Shown: positions 24,886 to 35,149 of the stretch, in pieces
How the letters are laid out: each line of letters begins with the position of its first letter
How positions within the stretch are numbered: position 1 is the stretch's first letter
Source of the DNA: Salinimicrobium sp049680855
Lineage (GTDB): Bacteria; Bacteroidota; Bacteroidia; Flavobacteriales; Flavobacteriaceae
DNA: 64,000 bases
Assembly (NCBI RefSeq): GCF_049680855.1
Contig: NZ_JBMPGS010000007.1
Coordinates: 56,229-120,228 of the forward strand
Direction of reading: 5' to 3'
The notes under the pieces: generated by a model
Databases searched by the model: none
Seen by the model: only the letters and a program-made list of their open reading frames with translations
Told to the model about the DNA's origin: nothing
Program-made: the position numbers and the translations under genes

Positions 24886-25409
24886 CTTTTTACATTTTGA
24901 AGGTGTGTTTTGATCTCATCCGCCAGTTTATAGACTTCCCTGGACAGCTTAGGATCTTTTTTCCGGAACATATTCCCGATGGACTTGAAGTTGTTGTGAA
25001 ACTTTGAAAGCGTTTTATAGATCTCGATATGATCTTCGGAGAGGCGCTCTTTAATCTCTTTTTCATGGGCCGCCCTTCTGCAAAATTCACTTAATGAAAT
25101 GCCACTGTGTTTTGCTTTTATCTTGAGCAGCTTCTTTTCATAAATGGAACACCTGAATTTTATATGTTGGCTTTTCCCCTTAAACCTCTCCTTTTTTTCA
25201 TTGCGACCATCGGGAGTAATCAAGATTGTGCCCACAGGCACACATCTTGAATTATCGTCACAAAAATCATGATCATTACCCGAATCAGATTTTTTCAACT
25301 TTCCCAGTAGTTGGGAATCCTGCTGAACGACGGGTAAAGGAATTTCTATTCTGGTTTCCGCCTTCTTTTCAATTAACTGCCTTTCTGTTTTCATGGCACA
25401 ATTTTTCAT
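24882..25409 (-). CDS. mobC: MobC-like relaxosome accessory protein
   Basis: 175 residues. The first half is variable; the second has the plasmid mobilization fold: IKFRCSIYEKKLLKIKAKHSGISLSEFCRRAAHEKEIKERLSEDHIEIYKTLSKFHNNFKSIGNMFRKKDPKLSREVYKLADEIKTHL, a ribbon-helix-helix-like DNA-binding part then helices. It would bind oriT and assist the relaxase, whose start it overlaps by 4 bases. It begins right at the end of the primase gene, so they share an operon. Confidence 0.85.
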   Translation of the reverse strand: MKNCAMKTERQLIEKKAETRIEIPLPVVQQDSQLLGKLKKSDSGNDHDFCDDNSRCVPVGTILITPDGRNEKKERFKGKSQHIKFRCSIYEKKLLKIKAKHSGISLSEFCRRAAHEKEIKERLSEDHIEIYKTLSKFHNNFKSIGNMFRKKDPKLSREVYKLADEIKTHLQNVKR

Positions 25410-26246
25410 TTAGATCTTTAAATCCTTTGTAGAAACCACGTTCATCTGTGGCCGATCAAAAAGGTTCAAAAGCAAGTCAGTTGCTTTATTTCCTGCAGGG
25501 TCATTATCGAGGTATAGCCGGATATTTTCATATGGGGAAATATGCTCCGGAATCTTATGTACAAAGCCAAGGGAATTCAGGATGATGACATCTGAAGAAT
25601 TTACCAGATATTCTTCCATAACTGACAGGGAGAGGAAGTCAAACATCCCTTCCGTTATTAATAAGGTATGATGGTTTCTTTGGAGATAGGAAAAGGATTT
25701 AGGGGAGCTGGAATTTTTAAGATATTTATTACGTAGTTCCCATCCTCCGAGGTAATTGAGCAAACCTATTGCGAAGTAGGCTTTTGATTTTAGCCTATAC
25801 CGGACTTCCCTGCAGTGTTGTCGGGCTACAGGAAAAGGAATTCCCCTGGAGTCAAGGTATTCTTTCAGGGCAGGATGAGTAATAAAATTTACCTCGATAA
25901 CGACGATCCCTTCTTTCCGGGCCTGAATTACTTTTGGGTTAGGACAGTCGAAGATTGGAAGCGTATCAGTGGATAAGAATTCCAGTGCTTCCTCAAAGGA
26001 ACTATTCTTCAGTTGCATGATGAGATCTATCACGTTTCCCCCTTTTCCCTGTCCGAAGTCAAACCATAGGTTTTTGATCAAAGAAACGTTGAAAGAGGCT
26101 TGGGTTTCTGACCGCAGGGGACTCAGAAACCAAGCTTCTTTTTCCGATTTTCTGGTGGGGTAGTGCCCTAATGTTGCGAGTGTTTTCACGATGCAAACAT
26201 TACGGGCATTTCTCCACGATAGTTGATGCTTTTTCATTTCATTCAT
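25410..26246 (-). CDS. Toprim-domain DNA primase of mobile element
   Basis: 278 residues. The N-terminal part resembles the CHC2 zinc-finger region of primases (NVCIVKTLATLGHYPTRKSEKEAWFLSPLRSETQASFNVSLIKNLWFDFGQGKGGNVIDLI) though the zinc-binding Cys/His set is not complete. A Toprim fold follows, with LLITEGMFDFLSL and LYLDNDPAGNKATDLL supplying the acidic residues. Such short primases, together with a VapE helicase, serve replication of Bacteroidota mobilizable elements. It starts ~200 bp downstream of the VapE gene on the same strand; the gap holds pyrimidine-rich sequence with no gene. Confidence 0.85.
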   Translation of the reverse strand: MNEMKKHQLSWRNARNVCIVKTLATLGHYPTRKSEKEAWFLSPLRSETQASFNVSLIKNLWFDFGQGKGGNVIDLIMQLKNSSFEEALEFLSTDTLPIFDCPNPKVIQARKEGIVVIEVNFITHPALKEYLDSRGIPFPVARQHCREVRYRLKSKAYFAIGLLNYLGGWELRNKYLKNSSSPKSFSYLQRNHHTLLITEGMFDFLSLSVMEEYLVNSSDVIILNSLGFVHKIPEHISPYENIRLYLDNDPAGNKATDLLLNLFDRPQMNVVSTKDLKI

Positions 26247-26442
26247 TTTTTTGATTTCTATCTACCTATTTACCCAACCCCTTTAAAAGATTGGATTTCC
26301 TTTCCTTTTTTGCTATTCCTTCTATTTACCCTAATTACCCCGGGGTAGTTTCCAGGTAGATACTTTAACATATCTAATTACCACAGCTCAAATCCCTGTT
26401 CATGGTGCCTTAGCCTGTTTGGGTAATTAGGGTAATTAATTT

Positions 26443-27627
26443 TTATAAAAGTTCTAAAGGAGAGGACTTGAACTTCTGTTTGATCAGGTAACCATAACTT
26501 CGACTTTGAGATGATTTTATTCTTTCGTAACCCAATGCTTTCAGAGCCCTTCCCATATAGTACATGTTGAGGCGGGGATTGATACAGGCCAGCTGAATGA
26601 CCAGGTCAGAAGCAGTTTTAAAATCCGCTGGATCGCAGCTTTGTGTATAGTATTTGCATACCAACTCTTCCTCCAGGGTTGTTTCCCTGTAGGTTTTGTT
26701 TCTTTCTTCGTTTTCAGCAATGTCTTTTAAGGTGAGTTCCGGATAGAACGTTTCATCTATGTAAGCCAGGTAATATGCCTGGGACCAGACCTGATCAATA
26801 TTTATTTCCCGCGAGTATGAAAAGTTGATGATGTTGTTCAGTTCAAAGCACAACCAACGTACAGAACCCGTTTCATCATTCAGAAATGTGGACCGATTGG
26901 TAGATCCTATAAAGCTACAGGTCCTGAACAGCGTGGAGTTCTTTCTATCATAGGGTAAGCGCTCGTTAATGCTCGTCTTCGAAAAATAAGCTTTCAGGGC
27001 ATTTATTTCTTTTTTTGCGAGGACGGATAATTCATCCAGGTTGATCAGAAAATTTCGGGTTAGCTGTATGCGTGCATCCTTGTCCGTAGTAATGTCTTCT
27101 GCAAAATAATTGGAAAGAGTAGGAGGGCAGAGGAACCTGCACCAGGTAGATTTCCCGGAGTTCTGTTGTGGATGAACTAAAACCAGGCATTGCTTATTAA
27201 AGTAATTTTTTTCCACGGCACATCTCACCGTGCGGACAAGCCATTTCCTAAAATGGTAAAGAAATAATTCAGGTTCCTTTAGTGGGAGGTAAGATGCGAG
27301 TGCCTTGATATGATCCTGCCCGTGCCAATTAGGTAAAGATTTGAAGTAGTCTTCAATGGGATTAAATTTTGGGACAAAATGGGATCTTAAATAGATCTCC
27401 AGTTTGGCAGGGTTTACCTGGATGTCGGACTGAGCCAGTTCAATCAGGAAAGAGTTGACCTCCAGTATTTCCCAGTTATTTTCACCCTTTAAGGAAATCT
27501 GAAAGTCATGGCCCAATTCATCGTACCGGAGCTCATATTTCTTTGAAGCATATTCAAAGATAAAGTCATAGACAGTTTTTTTCTTCTGCTCCCGTGCCCC
27601 ATACATCTTTTCCTCATTGCCAGACAT
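26443..27627 (-). CDS. VapE/VirE-family P-loop ATPase
   Basis: 394 residues. It has the virulence-associated E domain with Walker A HPQQNSGKST (~residue 153), the VirE-typical LVHPQQNSGKSTWCRFLCP and the arginine-rich RTCSFIGSTNRSTFLNDETGSVRWLCFEL block, where 'GSTN' is sensor-like. These helicase-like proteins accompany primases in phages and integrative elements. The gene follows the HTH gene by 16 bases and belongs to the replication/mobilization operon. Confidence 0.88.
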   Translation of the reverse strand: MSGNEEKMYGAREQKKKTVYDFIFEYASKKYELRYDELGHDFQISLKGENNWEILEVNSFLIELAQSDIQVNPAKLEIYLRSHFVPKFNPIEDYFKSLPNWHGQDHIKALASYLPLKEPELFLYHFRKWLVRTVRCAVEKNYFNKQCLVLVHPQQNSGKSTWCRFLCPPTLSNYFAEDITTDKDARIQLTRNFLINLDELSVLAKKEINALKAYFSKTSINERLPYDRKNSTLFRTCSFIGSTNRSTFLNDETGSVRWLCFELNNIINFSYSREINIDQVWSQAYYLAYIDETFYPELTLKDIAENEERNKTYRETTLEEELVCKYYTQSCDPADFKTASDLVIQLACINPRLNMYYMGRALKALGYERIKSSQSRSYGYLIKQKFKSSPLELL

Positions 27628-27643
27628 AATATCAGAGTTTAGA

Positions 27644-27937
27644 TTAGAAGAATCTTTTCTTATTCCTGAAGGTATAGTCCAGGGCTTCTGTCTTTAGTTC
27701 ACCGGCTGATTTCTTTGAGTTGGAAAGAAGCCAGTGATCCAGTTTTTCCCGGGAGAAGTAGATCATTTTCCCCCTGGGTTTGGAAAAGGGAATTTCTCCT
27801 TTTGCTGTAAGCTTATAAAGATAGCTTCGGGAGATGCCGGTGTATTCACTTGCTTCCTCCAAGGACATGACCGTTTTATTGGCACGTAAAAGATTTTCAA
27901 TACGATCCAGTTGTTCCAGAATTTTGATGGTGTCCAT
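27644..27937 (-). CDS. Helix-turn-helix DNA-binding protein (excisionase-like)
   Basis: 97 residues from the ATG at 27937; the frame is open to 28060 but the added residues are atypical. It begins with a helix (MDTIKILEQLDRIENLLRANK) and then has the HTH_17/MerR-like domain VMSLEEASEYTGISRSYLYKLTAKGEIPFSKPRGKMIYFSREKLDHWLLSN. In Bacteroidota elements this protein is the usual first gene of the replication operon and may act as regulator or excisionase. Confidence 0.85.
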   Translation of the reverse strand: MDTIKILEQLDRIENLLRANKTVMSLEEASEYTGISRSYLYKLTAKGEIPFSKPRGKMIYFSREKLDHWLLSNSKKSAGELKTEALDYTFRNKKRFF

Positions 27938-28437
27938 AATTAAACTATTTGAAGTTGATACTGAAAAAAAGCGCTTTTGCTTTTCGGATTCTGGAGCTAA
28001 ACTAGGAAGGGAAGAGATTAAAAAGTAATACATTAAATACCAGGTATGACTAATAACCAATAATGTATGGAGCTTTCAAGAACATCAGAAAGCGGAATTT
28101 CTTTTCAATTTGGTTGCAGTAAATCCTACCATAAAAAAATTGATGCTAAACGAGTAATAAATAAGAAAAGCTAATGGAATTGGTAAATTAAGAGGGGACA
28201 TAAATTGTAAATCTGAATCCGGCTATTGTTGCTATCTTATTACAGGATTGGGGTTCTTAAAGAAGTGACGGCGTTGAAAAATCTGCAGACTGAATTGTTG
28301 TGCTATATGTGAGATATTACAATTTGTATAGGACGATCTATCTGTTATTGACCCTTTTTAAGATGATGATAATTTAACGAAAAAATAATTTACCTTAGCC
28401 CAAATGGCAATTTTTCACCGATCAACACAGTGGTTTA
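27938..28437. other. Divergent intergenic region without gene
   Basis: Separates the leftward replication operon from the rightward FecI-type sigma gene. No gene is seen. An A/T-rich TTTACCTTAG at ~28389-28398 could be a diverged -7 box for the sigma gene. Confidence 0.4.
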
Positions 28438-29010
28438 ATGAGTAGGAATGAGTATCATACTTTAGCAGATTCAGATTTATGGATGGCTTTCTGTGACGAT
28501 GATAGAGGTGCTTTGGAAGAAATTTATTACCGTCATATTGATCTTTTGTATAGTTATGGAGCCAAGATTACTTCTAATAATGCACTTGTTGAAGATTGTA
28601 TTCAGGAGGTTTTTATAACTCTTTGGGAGAAGAGAAAAAAGCTGCAGTCTACTACTTCCATTAAATTTTATTTGTTTAAATCCTTAAAACGGAGAATATT
28701 CCGAAAATTAAAGGAATCTCAGAGATTAGGTTTTCGCTATGATTTTTCCGATCCTTATTTGGCCACAACATTTAAAAACGATCCTGGTAGGGTAGAGCTG
28801 GATGAGCATACGATTAGGAAGATAAATGACAGTTTTAATAAATTGACGAACCGTCAAAAGGAAATTGTCTATTTGAGGTTTTATGCTCAACTCGATTTTC
28901 AGGAGATTGCTGCTGTCATGGAGCTTTCCGTAAAAGCTACCTATAAACTTCAAGCCCGCGCCATACAAAGGCTAAGAGAAAACTTTTTACTTTTTTTTAC
29001 GTTTTTCTGA
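28438..29010 (+). CDS. ECF sigma factor, FecI/SusCD-type
   Basis: 190 residues. Region 2 is seen in DRGALEEIYYRHIDLLYSYGAKITSNNALVEDCIQEVFITLWEKRKKL, region 4 in LTNRQKEIVYLRFYAQLDFQEIAAVMELSVKATYKLQARAIQRLRE. It is followed 100 bp later by a FecR anti-sigma gene and a TonB receptor with an N-terminal signalling domain, the standard Bacteroidota transenvelope regulation trio. It should direct transcription of the downstream operon when the receptor binds its ligand. Confidence 0.92.
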   Translation: MSRNEYHTLADSDLWMAFCDDDRGALEEIYYRHIDLLYSYGAKITSNNALVEDCIQEVFITLWEKRKKLQSTTSIKFYLFKSLKRRIFRKLKESQRLGFRYDFSDPYLATTFKNDPGRVELDEHTIRKINDSFNKLTNRQKEIVYLRFYAQLDFQEIAAVMELSVKATYKLQARAIQRLRENFLLFFTFF

Positions 29011-29110
29011 AAATTTTAGGAATTATTTGGGGTAAAATCTGGAAGTTGTGCATTTACTGTTAACAAGCTAGTTGAATTTCGCGCGTTTTTCATCTAAATA
29101 TTTAAATCAA

Positions 29111-30148
29111 ATGAACAATTACGAAAGCTTTGAGGCTGTCGATTTTATTGCGGATGATTATTTTCTGAATTGGGTTCTATCACCTAACGCTGAGAATAAG
29201 GATTTTTGGAAACATTGGTTAACCCAACATCCCGATAAAAAAGAGGAGGTTAAAAAAGCAATAACCGTTGTGAAGTCTTTAAAATTTAGGGAAACAACTT
29301 CCCTGAATTCATTCCAAAAGACCAGGTTGCTTGAGAAGATCAATTCAGGAATTGACCAGAATGAGGGTAATAGGGAAAAGAAGATTTTTGCTTTGCATCC
29401 TCTCAAAAGTAGATTCCGATTTCTGGGTGGAATTGCAGCCAGCCTCGTAATTATAGCATTTCTAAGCTATTTCTTCATTAATATTTCTGACACAACTACT
29501 GTAGATACAGATTTTGCGGAAAAGAAAGAAATAGTTTTGCCAGATGGTTCTTTAGTGATAATTAATTCAAATTCTGAAATCTCTTACGCCAGTAATTGGG
29601 AAGACAGGTCTGTACGTGAGGTTTGGTTGGAAGGAGAAGCTTTTTTTGATGTTGAGAAAGCAACAGGAAAAGACCACCAGCCAAAATCTTTCATTGTACA
29701 CTCCGGAAATCTCGAGGTACAGGTTTTAGGTACTACTTTTAATGTGGGAGATAGGAGAGGGGAAACAAAAGTTACCCTTTTAACAGGAAAGGTGAAACTA
29801 GAGAATAAGCTGAATAAGGATGCTGAGCCGCTCTATCTGGAGCCGGGGGAACATGCGGAAATTTCTAAGGGAGATAAGGTAATTAAGAAATCAAAAGTTG
29901 ATACCAAAAAATATGCAAGCTGGGTCAACAATAAATTGATTTTTGAAAACGCCGAATTATTAGAAATCAAACATGTTTTGCAGGATAATTTCGGTCTGGA
30001 AGTAATTTTTGAAGATCAGGACTTGCTTAAACGTAAATTCACCGGTATTATCAAAACTGATAATATGGAAGAGTTTTTACGTACTCTCGAACTTTCATTT
30101 GATGTAAATGTTACAAAAGAAAACGGGAAAATAATTTTCCAACAGTAA
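29111..30148 (+). CDS. FecR-family anti-sigma factor
   Basis: 345 residues from the ATG at 29111 (a TTG at 29072 is less likely). An N-terminal cytoplasmic part is followed by one membrane segment (FLGGIAASLVIIAFLSYFFI, ~residues 112-132) and the periplasmic FecR domain (EIVLPDGSLVIINSNSEISYASNW... VQVLGTTFNVGDRRGETKVTLLTGKVKLEN) and a DUF4974-like C-terminus (YASWVNNKLIFENAELLEIKHVLQDNFGLEVIFED). It holds the sigma factor and releases it on a signal from the STN domain of the receptor encoded next. Confidence 0.92.
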   Translation: MNNYESFEAVDFIADDYFLNWVLSPNAENKDFWKHWLTQHPDKKEEVKKAITVVKSLKFRETTSLNSFQKTRLLEKINSGIDQNEGNREKKIFALHPLKSRFRFLGGIAASLVIIAFLSYFFINISDTTTVDTDFAEKKEIVLPDGSLVIINSNSEISYASNWEDRSVREVWLEGEAFFDVEKATGKDHQPKSFIVHSGNLEVQVLGTTFNVGDRRGETKVTLLTGKVKLENKLNKDAEPLYLEPGEHAEISKGDKVIKKSKVDTKKYASWVNNKLIFENAELLEIKHVLQDNFGLEVIFEDQDLLKRKFTGIIKTDNMEEFLRTLELSFDVNVTKENGKIIFQQ

Positions 30149-30168
30149 CTAACAAAACTATCTAAAAC

Positions 30169-33100
30169 ATGTTGAAATTCGTACAACCTTTTCTGGCTGT
30201 CGCGATGCTTATGGGTATAACTCTTGTCCCCCATGCAGCGGGGTCGCAAGAACTCCTGGCATCTGTAGGAACGCATCAGGAAAAAAATCAAACCAGTTCT
30301 TCACGTGAAATTCCTTTAAAAAAATTATTGGAAGAAATATCAGGAGAGTTACAAATTCATTTTAATTATGAAAGTAACCTCATAGAAAATAAAACCCTCA
30401 GAAGAAATGAGGTGGAGATAAATGAAGAACGAATACATAGTTCTCTCCAAAATGCCCTAAAGAGATTAAATCTGAAAATAGAGAAAATTGAAAGAGATAA
30501 TTATGTGATTTTCTCAGGTTCAGGTGTTAGAAAACAACCTTCAGAGGATGGAAACACGAGTAGAGTAGATACTTCTACTGCAGGAAGCCAAAATTTAAGG
30601 ATTGGAGGGATTTATACTTCAGAAGCACAGGATTTTACAATTGAAGGATCTGTTATTGATGAACAGGACGCAATGCCTATCCCGGGTGTGACCATTATTG
30701 AAAAAGGAACATCAAACGGAACTGTAACGAATATGAATGGGGAATATTCCATATCAGTGTCTAACCCCGATGCTGTTCTTGTGTTTTCTTATATTGGTTA
30801 TGAGACCATTGAAGTTCCAATAGATAACAGACAGAGGATAGATTTGGCTTTAAGTACAAGTTCTGAATCTCTGGATGAGGTTGTAGTTACCTCTTTTGGA
30901 ATTAAGCAGGAGAAGAAATCCCTTGGTTATGCCGTTCAGGAAGTTTCGGGAGAAGAAATAACCCGGACAGAGGAACCAAATCTTATTAATGCATTAAGAG
31001 GAAAAGTTGCCGGTGTTTCTATTAATAGTTCAAGTGGGGCTGCCGGTGCCGGCTCTAACATTATAATACGAGGTATTACCTCGTTAAGTCCTTCCGGGGA
31101 TAACCAGCCATTATTTGTTGTAGACGGGATGCCTATTTCTAATTCCACAACTTCAGGGAGCGTTCTGCCCAGTGAAGGATCGGCAGCTTCTGGAAGCAAT
31201 GAGCAGTATTCCTTTACAAACAGGTCTGCCGATATAAACCCTGAAGACATTGAATCTATTTCTATTTTAAAAGGTCCCTCAGCTACTGCTTTGTACGGAC
31301 TAAGGGCAGCTAATGGAGTTGTTATTATTACAACCAAAAAGGGAAAAGAAGGACGCACACAGGTGAGGGTAAAAAGTACCATTACTTTCGAAGAAGTAAA
31401 CAAGACTCCAGATATTCAAATGGATTATAGGGAAGGCTGGAGAGGAAGAGCACGTGCCTATGAAGATCCAGATAGTCCTTTTGGTTATTCGTATGGATAT
31501 TACACCTGGGGTCCTCGAAATGGTCCGCTGGACAACCCTACTAATCCTCATGAAGAGTTTTTTAGAACAGGGGTGCGATATAATAACTATGCAAGTATTT
31601 CCGGAGGGAATAGCAAAACAAATTTTTATACATCGGTATCTAATTTAATGCAGGAAGGGATAGTTCCCAATACCGATTACGATCGAACTACATTCAAGAT
31701 TAGCGGAGAAACAAGTTTGGCTGATAAGCTTCGGGTTTCAGGAAGTGCTAATTATTCCAATTCCGGAGGGAGCAGACCTAACGGGGGAGATAAAAGTGTT
31801 ATTAGTAATCTTAGAAGATGGTCACCTACAATTGATGTGAACGATTATTTACTGCCCGATGGTTCGGAAAAAAATTATACGGAAGGTGTTATAAACAATC
31901 CGCTATATCTTGCCTATAACAGCACATTTGAAGATGATGTCAATCGAATTATCGGGAATATGGGAATTAATTATACCCCTTTTTCATGGATGACTGTGGA
32001 CTATAAAGTTGGGATTGATTACTATAATGACAGCAGGGTAAGGTTTGCAGCAAATGACATAAAAGTAGCTGTTCCGGTAAACGGATTTATGATAGAGGAA
32101 AACATAAACTACAAAGAGATCAACTCTAATTTTTTAGTCACACTTCAAAAACAATTAAATCCGGATTTTAATGGTTCTTTGACTTTAGGAAATCAAATTA
32201 CTGATATTACATATGATCGTTTAAATACTAGGGGAGAAGGTTTTAATCTTCCCGATTTTCAAGACCTGAGCAATACTACAAATCTCTTTGTTAATAAAAA
32301 TGCGTACCAAAGGAGAATAGTAGGACTTTTTGCAGATGCAAAATTTGATTATAAGGAAACGCTCTTTTTAAATGTTACTGCGAGAAATGACTGGTCATCG
32401 ACTTTACCCAAAGAAAACAGGTCTTTCTTTTATCCGTCGGTTAATACCAGTTACATATTCACAGAAACCCTGGGACTGGGAGCAGATGATTTTCTTAGTT
32501 ATGGAAAACTAAGAGCCTCCTGGGCAAAGGTTGGTAAAGATGCTTCTCCTTATGTAGTGGGACAGTATTTTGAGGGAACCCCTGGTTTTCCTCTTAATGG
32601 TGTAGGTGGATTTAAAAAATCAAATTCTGCAGGAAGTCTTTCCTTAAAACCTGAAACGACCACTTCTTATGAATTTGGGACAGACCTGAGATTCCTTGGA
32701 AACAGAGTTGGTGTGGATTTAACATATTTCCAACAAGCCAGTGAAAATCAAATCGTGTCCTTTCCTGTCAGCAATCCCAGTGGACTTTCAAGGTTTACTA
32801 CCAATGCAGGGGAAATCGTTAGTACCGGTTTAGAAGCCTTGATTGATTTCAAGCCTATTCAAACCGATGATTTTTCTTGGGATGTTACCCTTAACTGGTC
32901 CAGGATAAGGAGCGAAGTTATTAGTCTTCCCGAAGGTTTGGAAGTTATTGAATTCCAGAATTCCAGTGAGGGCGTTACCAGTAGAGTACTCGAAGGTGGA
33001 TCTCCCGGGGATTTGTATGGATATGGCTATGCTCGTGATAGCAATAACAACCTTTTAATTGACAGTAATGGGTATCCACAGGTAGTTACTGATTCTCTTA

Positions 33101-33642
33101 TTTATGCAGGTTCTGCAATGCCGGACTGGACAGGAGGAATTTCCAGCTCCTTCACATATAAAAATGTTAATCTCTCATTTCTCATAGAGGTTAAAGAGGG
33201 AGGGGATGCTTATGATGAAAGCAGGATTAACGACTGGGAATTCGGTACTATTTCAGCAACCAACGGTAGATATAAAGAAGTAATTTTCCAGGGAGTTACA
33301 GCTGATGGACAGCCAAATACCCAACCTGTTATTCTGGATCAGGATTTCTACAGGTTGTCCAGATACAACCAGGCTGCTGAACTCCTTATGCAGGATGCTT
33401 CATGGGTGCGGCTAAGAAATGTTACGCTTTCTTACAGGCTACCAAAAGCTTTAATGGATAGAACATTTTTTAATGATATTACATTAAGTGCTACAGGAAA
33501 TAATTTGTTCCTCATCACTCCTTTTGAAGGATATGATCCTGAAGGAACTACCTATAGTGCCGGGAGTAATGCCTTTGGGTTAACGGGTTATAATATCCCC
33601 AATACCAGAAGTGTCACTTTTGGACTAAATCTAAATTTCTAA
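30169..33642 (+). CDS. SusC-like TonB-dependent receptor with STN signalling domain
   Basis: 1157 residues. Order: signal peptide (MLKFVQPFLAVAMLMGITLVPHAAGS), STN domain (IPLKKLLEEISGELQIHFNYESNLI, ~45-115), CarboxypepD_reg-like domain (FTIEGSVIDEQDAMPIPGVTIIEKGTSNGTVTNMNGEYSI), plug with the SusC signature (LRGKVAGVSINSSSGAAGAGSNIIIRG) and beta-barrel. It sits in the outer membrane and imports a TonB-dependent substrate with the SusD partner encoded 10 bases downstream. The STN domain explains the upstream FecI/FecR pair. Neighbours suggest a substrate rich in gamma-glutamyl or D-amino-acid bonds rather than a glycan. Confidence 0.93.
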   Translation: MLKFVQPFLAVAMLMGITLVPHAAGSQELLASVGTHQEKNQTSSSREIPLKKLLEEISGELQIHFNYESNLIENKTLRRNEVEINEERIHSSLQNALKRLNLKIEKIERDNYVIFSGSGVRKQPSEDGNTSRVDTSTAGSQNLRIGGIYTSEAQDFTIEGSVIDEQDAMPIPGVTIIEKGTSNGTVTNMNGEYSISVSNPDAVLVFSYIGYETIEVPIDNRQRIDLALSTSSESLDEVVVTSFGIKQEKKSLGYAVQEVSGEEITRTEEPNLINALRGKVAGVSINSSSGAAGAGSNIIIRGITSLSPSGDNQPLFVVDGMPISNSTTSGSVLPSEGSAASGSNEQYSFTNRSADINPEDIESISILKGPSATALYGLRAANGVVIITTKKGKEGRTQVRVKSTITFEEVNKTPDIQMDYREGWRGRARAYEDPDSPFGYSYGYYTWGPRNGPLDNPTNPHEEFFRTGVRYNNYASISGGNSKTNFYTSVSNLMQEGIVPNTDYDRTTFKISGETSLADKLRVSGSANYSNSGGSRPNGGDKSVISNLRRWSPTIDVNDYLLPDGSEKNYTEGVINNPLYLAYNSTFEDDVNRIIGNMGINYTPFSWMTVDYKVGIDYYNDSRVRFAANDIKVAVPVNGFMIEENINYKEINSNFLVTLQKQLNPDFNGSLTLGNQITDITYDRLNTRGEGFNLPDFQDLSNTTNLFVNKNAYQRRIVGLFADAKFDYKETLFLNVTARNDWSSTLPKENRSFFYPSVNTSYIFTETLGLGADDFLSYGKLRASWAKVGKDASPYVVGQYFEGTPGFPLNGVGGFKKSNSAGSLSLKPETTTSYEFGTDLRFLGNRVGVDLTYFQQASENQIVSFPVSNPSGLSRFTTNAGEIVSTGLEALIDFKPIQTDDFSWDVTLNWSRIRSEVISLPEGLEVIEFQNSSEGVTSRVLEGGSPGDLYGYGYARDSNNNLLIDSNGYPQVVTDSLIYAGSAMPDWTGGISSSFTYKNVNLSFLIEVKEGGDAYDESRINDWEFGTISATNGRYKEVIFQGVTADGQPNTQPVILDQDFYRLSRYNQAAELLMQDASWVRLRNVTLSYRLPKALMDRTFFNDITLSATGNNLFLITPFEGYDPEGTTYSAGSNAFGLTGYNIPNTRSVTFGLNLNF

Positions 33643-33652
33643 AAACAATAGG

Positions 33653-35137
33653 ATGAAAAAAATTACATTTTACAGCAAATTTTTACTGGTAATGCCTATG
33701 CTATTGCTGATGACGGCATGTGAGGATTACCTGGATGTAAATGATGATCCCAACCGGATTAGTGAGGAAGAAGTTGAGATGGAAGTTTTGTTGCCGACTT
33801 CGATTTATTATTTAGGTGACACCTATTTTAATATTGCTTATTATACCAGTCAATATACACAACAGTCGTCTTCTGTGGGCAACAACGGACCCAGCAACCA
33901 GAATGAACTTTCCCTTACTTCAGCCTGGGTAAATATTTACCTCGACGGCCTCACATCGGTAGCCACAATAATGAACAAAGCCACAGACGCTGAAGCTTAT
34001 CACTATAGAGGAATTGCCGGAGTTTTACGGGTTATGAACGTTGGAATAGCTACAGATCATTGGGGTGCAATTCCTTTTGATGAAGCCCTTATGGAGGAAG
34101 AGAATTTTAGTCCTTCCTACAATGACCAAAGTTATATTTATGCCCAAATACCCCGGCTCCTCGATGAAGCAATAGAAGATCTCAAGCGGGAAGATAACAG
34201 TATATACCAACCTGCCGAAGATGACCTTGTATATGGTGGTGATATTTCTAAATGGATTAAGTTGGCGCATACCCTTAAAGCACGGTACGCCATTCATTTG
34301 ACCAAAAAGGGAACCGTTGAGGCAGCTCAAATGGCGTTGGAAGCTCTGGAAAATGGCATGGAGAGCAACGCAGATGATTTTGGCCTGAATTATTCCACAC
34401 GAACATTTAACCCCTGGTATGCAGGAGTAGTTTTAGCGGGACAAACAGGAAATTCAAACCTGATAATTTCAGAACAGGTAGTGCAGTATATGGATGGAAC
34501 AAGTTATCCTTTTGCCAGTGCCGACCTGGAGAATGATCCGCGTCTGGATAATATAGCTTTCAATGAATCTAATGGAAATCCTTTAATAGGTGGTATAAAT
34601 GGTGCGGGAAAAGGCGGTGCAAATGCCCGCTTTGCTGAAGATAGTTACTATACTTCTCAAACTGCACCTATTGAAATGGTGACGTACGCTGAAAGCAAAT
34701 TTATAGAAGCCGAAGCACGTTTCCTTTTGAATGGAGGGGATGCTCGTAGTGAGGGCACAACCCAGGAGGCCTACAATGCCTATCTGGAAGGTATAGAGGC
34801 AAATCTAATAAAAGTGGGTGTGGCTCCGGCAGAAAGGAACTTATATCTTACAGATGCCAGTATCGCCGTAGGAGCTGAAAATTTAACCCTGGAACTTATT
34901 ATGAAAGAAAAATATCTGGCACTTTTTCTACATCCGGAGGTATGGACAGACATGCGTCGATATGATTATAGTAGTGAAGTATACAAAGATCTTTCCTTAC
35001 CTGTCGCCCACAATCCGTTTTTAGAAGGAAAATGGGTGAGAAGAGTGAGATATCCGGACTCTGAATATAGCAGGAATGATGAAAATGTACAGGAAGTTAC
35101 CAAGGACGTTTCAACACGTTTATGGTGGGACCAATAA
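33653..35137 (+). CDS. SusD/RagB-family surface lipoprotein
   Basis: 494 residues with lipoprotein signal (LLLMTACEDYLDV), SusD-like helices (WVNIYLDGLTSVATIMNKATDAEAYHYRGIAGVLRVMNVGIATDHWGAIPFDEAL) and the C-terminal LALFLHPEVWTDMRRYDYS segment typical of SusD-like_2 proteins. It should form the lid of the SusC barrel and bind the substrate. Start is 10 bases after susC; same operon. Confidence 0.93.
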   Translation: MKKITFYSKFLLVMPMLLLMTACEDYLDVNDDPNRISEEEVEMEVLLPTSIYYLGDTYFNIAYYTSQYTQQSSSVGNNGPSNQNELSLTSAWVNIYLDGLTSVATIMNKATDAEAYHYRGIAGVLRVMNVGIATDHWGAIPFDEALMEEENFSPSYNDQSYIYAQIPRLLDEAIEDLKREDNSIYQPAEDDLVYGGDISKWIKLAHTLKARYAIHLTKKGTVEAAQMALEALENGMESNADDFGLNYSTRTFNPWYAGVVLAGQTGNSNLIISEQVVQYMDGTSYPFASADLENDPRLDNIAFNESNGNPLIGGINGAGKGGANARFAEDSYYTSQTAPIEMVTYAESKFIEAEARFLLNGGDARSEGTTQEAYNAYLEGIEANLIKVGVAPAERNLYLTDASIAVGAENLTLELIMKEKYLALFLHPEVWTDMRRYDYSSEVYKDLSLPVAHNPFLEGKWVRRVRYPDSEYSRNDENVQEVTKDVSTRLWWDQ

Positions 35138-35149
35138 AAATTAAATTTT

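Noticed and set aside
23700..28060. Mobilization block as a separate small element
   Set aside because: No second integrase or flanking repeat was found around it; the mnmE repeats enclose it. A nested origin remains possible.
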